A DNA stretch of 11,928 nt from assembly GCA_028565635.1 (NCBI GenBank), contig JAOXYB010049135.1:1-11928 (forward strand), in the 5' to 3' direction. Shown piece by piece: positions 9,401 to 11,928 of this stretch (its first letter is position 1; every line of letters begins with the position of its first letter). The notes beneath the pieces are model-generated. The model was not told the DNA's origin and did no database searches. It was given only the letters and a program-made list of their open reading frames with translations. A program made the translations under genes and the position numbers. The stretch is from Phoronis ovalis (taxonomy: Eukaryota > Phoronida > Phoronidae).

Positions 9401-11811
9401 GCTTGAGAAATGGTCTCTAAAACCGTAAGGATAAACGGGATAGGATGTATATATGCATTTGGATAGGAAACATTCACATACCTAGCCAAGTTATAGCCTC
9501 ATTCACATCAAATGGATACAACATATCACCATCAACAAGACCCGGTGTATCAACAAACGTAACCAAACTGAATTTCTTTTGCTTGGACGTTGAGATTTCA
9601 GTTGATAGGTAGTCAGACACACCTGAAAATAGAATACACATTCACATTAGCATATACTATAACACTAGCACTAAAATTGAATAATATCCCAATTTAATTT
9701 AAGAAACAAAATTTGATAGCATTCTTAAATGGTAAAGAATTATTTGTTTATGTTTTTTTTTCCTGTAATGCATATAAAATTACTTGCCGATACAGACAGT
9801 CATTCACAATAGCTAGATTCTTGCTTGGACAGCCATGTTAAGATTATGGGATGTTTAGACTTATATTCCTCAGACATGAGTTCTTCTACGAACTTATATT
9901 CTCATTTTTTACCCTCAAGTGACCTTGTTCTTGATGCGTACTTTGATTATCCCAACATGCTTACTTAAGTTAACTGCACAATCAATACATAAAGCAACAG
10001 TTATCCTATCACCAGATGACAGTACTCTAAATGTGGACTTTGAGCTATTTTCAGGCCATATTCTCATCATGCAATGTCCATTATGTCACAAGATGTTTTA
10101 CATAGTATGACAACACTGTTATGTAAGGTTACCACAGATACGTTAGCAATAGGTAAAGTTAACAGATAACTCTTAGTGCAGATTAGCTGATTTGGTTTGA
10201 TAACAATACATGCCAACATTATGAGTTTGGGATATGAGAAAACGGCAAAGGGAACATCTGAAGGATATAAATGTGACTGAACAAACCTTTCTGTGAAAGA
10301 TTTGGATAAAAATTGCTAAGGAAAGCTTAGTTTTGACACAGGTAACACAGTGAGTTGGCAGGTGTAGTGTAAATTGCTTGATGCCGGCTTTCTGTCTATC
10401 TTAGCCCTTCAACTGGCAGCTCCCAGTTCAACATAGGAATAGCAGCCAGATGAAAAGCTGAGACCTACAGATACTTCAGTGTAATGAATTATAAACCATA
10501 ATCTTTGCTCCAACAAGAATGAAATTTTCAAGCAGCCAATACCAACAAACCATAACAATCTATGACAATAGTTTCACCATGCTTAAAATACATGAACCTA
10601 AAGTAATACTTCCAGTTACTTAATGTATCCTGCTGAAAAAAGACATCACTAGACAGCTCTTCACCAGGCAGCATTACTCACACAAAGAACGCTTCCAAGT
10701 GAACAGCTGACTAGAGACATCTAGTATCTGAATTTTAGTAATGCAGCATGACTGCTCTTGTTCTCGCAACATGAAACTGTTTCTCCAAGAAATTTAATAT
10801 TAGCTAGATATATGCACTGACATTACACTGCATAAACCAGAATCTAGTGAATAATGAAAGTTAGTTTACAAGGAAGACTAGCAGAAGCTGTATAAAGTAA
10901 ATTGAACTTATATTTGAAGCTAATGAATTCGAATGCTATTTTCCCTCCATATCCTTTAGATCACAGTGAAACATTACCACGCAAAAATGTATTAAGCAAA
11001 AACTATCAGTCTATCATGCAAGTAGGACAGTCTTGGCCGTCTTCGCTTTAGAAAATTATGGTACGATCTCGAGGTTTCATTATGAGTCACATTACAAAGT
11101 CTGAACTAGTCGGTAGAATGTGACTGCATGTGAAAACCCTGACACCAGTGTTCTCCAATAAATTTAAACATAGTCCAGGGCCAAGTGTTTTCTTAACATA
11201 AGCACAAAAAGTTGTATAGATCCTTTATGTCAGTAATTTACAAACAGTTGGTGTCCAACAATAGACAAGGTACTAGAAATGGACCTCACGATTCTCGTGG
11301 GTATGGTCCTCATATAGATTATGAATTATGCCTCATAGTCCTCATATAGATTAGGAATTATGGCTCGGAATTAGTGTCTGGGCCTAGCAGCAGACCAGAA
11401 GTCGACAATAAAAATTGCTGAAGAAGCACTTTCACACACCGATAGTGGTGTAGGCCTAGACATAATATCAGTGAGAAAAATCGACTCCTTTCATTTAGTA
11501 GTATAGACATTTTGTGTTTTTTGCCAAGGTCTCTCACCACATTTATAAAAAGAAATTAAGATGCTGTAAAACTGCTTGATCATATCACACAATATTGTAT
11601 TACCCTAATAATTAACCCTTTTCTCAGGTTTGAAATAAATGATACTACAGCAATAGTTACGGTAAATAACACTGATTGGCTTTAAGCAAGGCAACAAATA
11701 GTTTTTGCTCTGCAGAACAGGCAATGTACAAATTATTTACCAGACAACATACTTACCACTTATCTGTCGAAGTGGCTCAAAATGTGGATACAAATGCAAA
11801 GTTGCATTGCC
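6465..11811 (-). CDS. Membrane-anchored GTPase-like protein, EHD/sarcalumenin-like (C-terminal 342 residues; 5' part beyond window)
   Basis: Exons in transcript order are 11757-11811, 9482-9622, 9094-9254, 8566-8667, 7722-7867, 7182-7353, 6700-6897 and 6465-6518 (TGA at 6465-6467). All introns are GT-AG and the phases match, giving 1029 coding bases. Counting from the first visible residue: the end of the G2 region (NATLHLYPHFEP, 2-13), the G3 motif DTPG (43-46), strand ADLIFVFFDP (69-78), a G4-like motif SKAD (107-110), a helical segment rich in Asn/Thr/Glu/Lys with NTLEKDCEKI, membrane helix 1 (about 215-234), a 42-residue loop with an N-glycosylation sequon NGT (250-252), membrane helix 2 (about 277-292) and a 50-residue basic tail ending EHDL. 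The P-loop must lie in upstream exons outside the window. The family resembles EHD and sarcalumenin GTPases of the dynamin superfamily; I recall close but uncharacterised homologues in other invertebrates and fish. Two membrane helices in tandem followed by a cytosolic tail recall atlastin or mitofusin, so membrane shaping or tethering is possible, but that is inference. G4 has Ser where Asn or Thr is usual. Confidence 0.87.
7868..8565 (-). other. Intron between exons 8566-8667 and 7722-7867 of the GTPase-like gene
   Basis: The intron is 698 bases, phase 0, with donor AAG|GTGAG and acceptor TTTGTAG|CCT on the minus strand. It is AT-rich. I see no gene or repeat in it. Confidence 0.8.
9623..11756 (-). 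other. Long intron (2.1 kb) of the GTPase-like gene
   Basis: The donor GTAAGT lies at 11751-11756 and the acceptor TTTTCAG at 9623-9629 (minus strand). It separates the exon ending ...RQIS from the exon with the DTPG motif and is phase 1. It holds a 32-bp tandem duplication at 11303-11366. Short open frames at 9919-10110 (+), 11358-11540 (-) and 11676-11858 (+) have no recognisable content. I see no further exon or RNA gene in it. Confidence 0.75.
11303..11366. repeat. 32-bp tandem duplication
   Basis: Two adjoining copies (11303-11334 and 11335-11366) differ at 3 of 32 positions. The shared core is TCCTCATATAGATTA followed by GAATTATG. It lies inside the long intron of the GTPase-like gene and has no coding meaning. 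It looks like a local replication-slippage duplication. Confidence 0.85.
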
Positions 11812-11928
11812 CTGTAATGACAGAAAATTATGACCAATTAGAAACATTGTGTAACTAGACATTCGGTGAGTTGTAAACAACTCCGAGAGTGTACCCCCAG
11901 CCAAGAATGCTGTCAGTTGGAGAGACTG

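Noticed and set aside
9919-10110. Plus-strand open frame in the long intron
   Set aside because: It is short, lacks any recognised motif, and lies within an intron of the opposite-strand gene.

Overview
The window looks like nuclear DNA of an invertebrate animal. It is AT-rich, with genes split into short exons by GT-AG introns and separated by non-coding DNA and small repeats. No bacterial features are present (no Shine-Dalgarno-led operons, no rRNA, no CRISPR). The species cannot be named from the sequence. The repeat types and the second gene's protein family would suit a marine invertebrate such as a cnidarian, mollusc or lower deuterostome; that is inference.

Layout, left to right. Positions 1-187 are the end of a probable hAT-type DNA transposon. 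Positions 352-697 are a compact element of about 346 bp with nearly perfect inverted ends (MITE-like), carrying a good TATA-box candidate about 175 bp before the first gene's ATG. Positions 760-3830 (+) hold a complete five-exon gene for a 333-residue D-isomer-specific 2-hydroxyacid dehydrogenase of the glyoxylate/hydroxypyruvate reductase type. Its third intron contains a dispersed repeat at about 2488-2945. A poly(A) signal follows at 3894.

About 2.3 kb of AT-rich intergenic DNA follows, with a second palindromic element at about 4781-5087. From 6465 to the right edge, on the minus strand, lies the 3' part of a second gene. Eight exons encode the C-terminal 342 residues of a membrane-anchored GTPase-like protein: G3 motif DTPG, G4-like motif SKAD, a helical segment, two membrane helices and a basic tail. 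The exon or exons with the P-loop lie beyond the right edge. The intron between the first two visible exons is 2.1 kb and contains a 32-bp tandem duplication.

The two genes converge tail to tail and show no functional link. The dehydrogenase should act on small 2-oxo acids (glyoxylate or hydroxypyruvate metabolism). The GTPase-like protein belongs to a family without an established role that resembles EHD/sarcalumenin GTPases. I assembled both gene models by hand; every splice junction keeps the reading frame and uses GT-AG borders.
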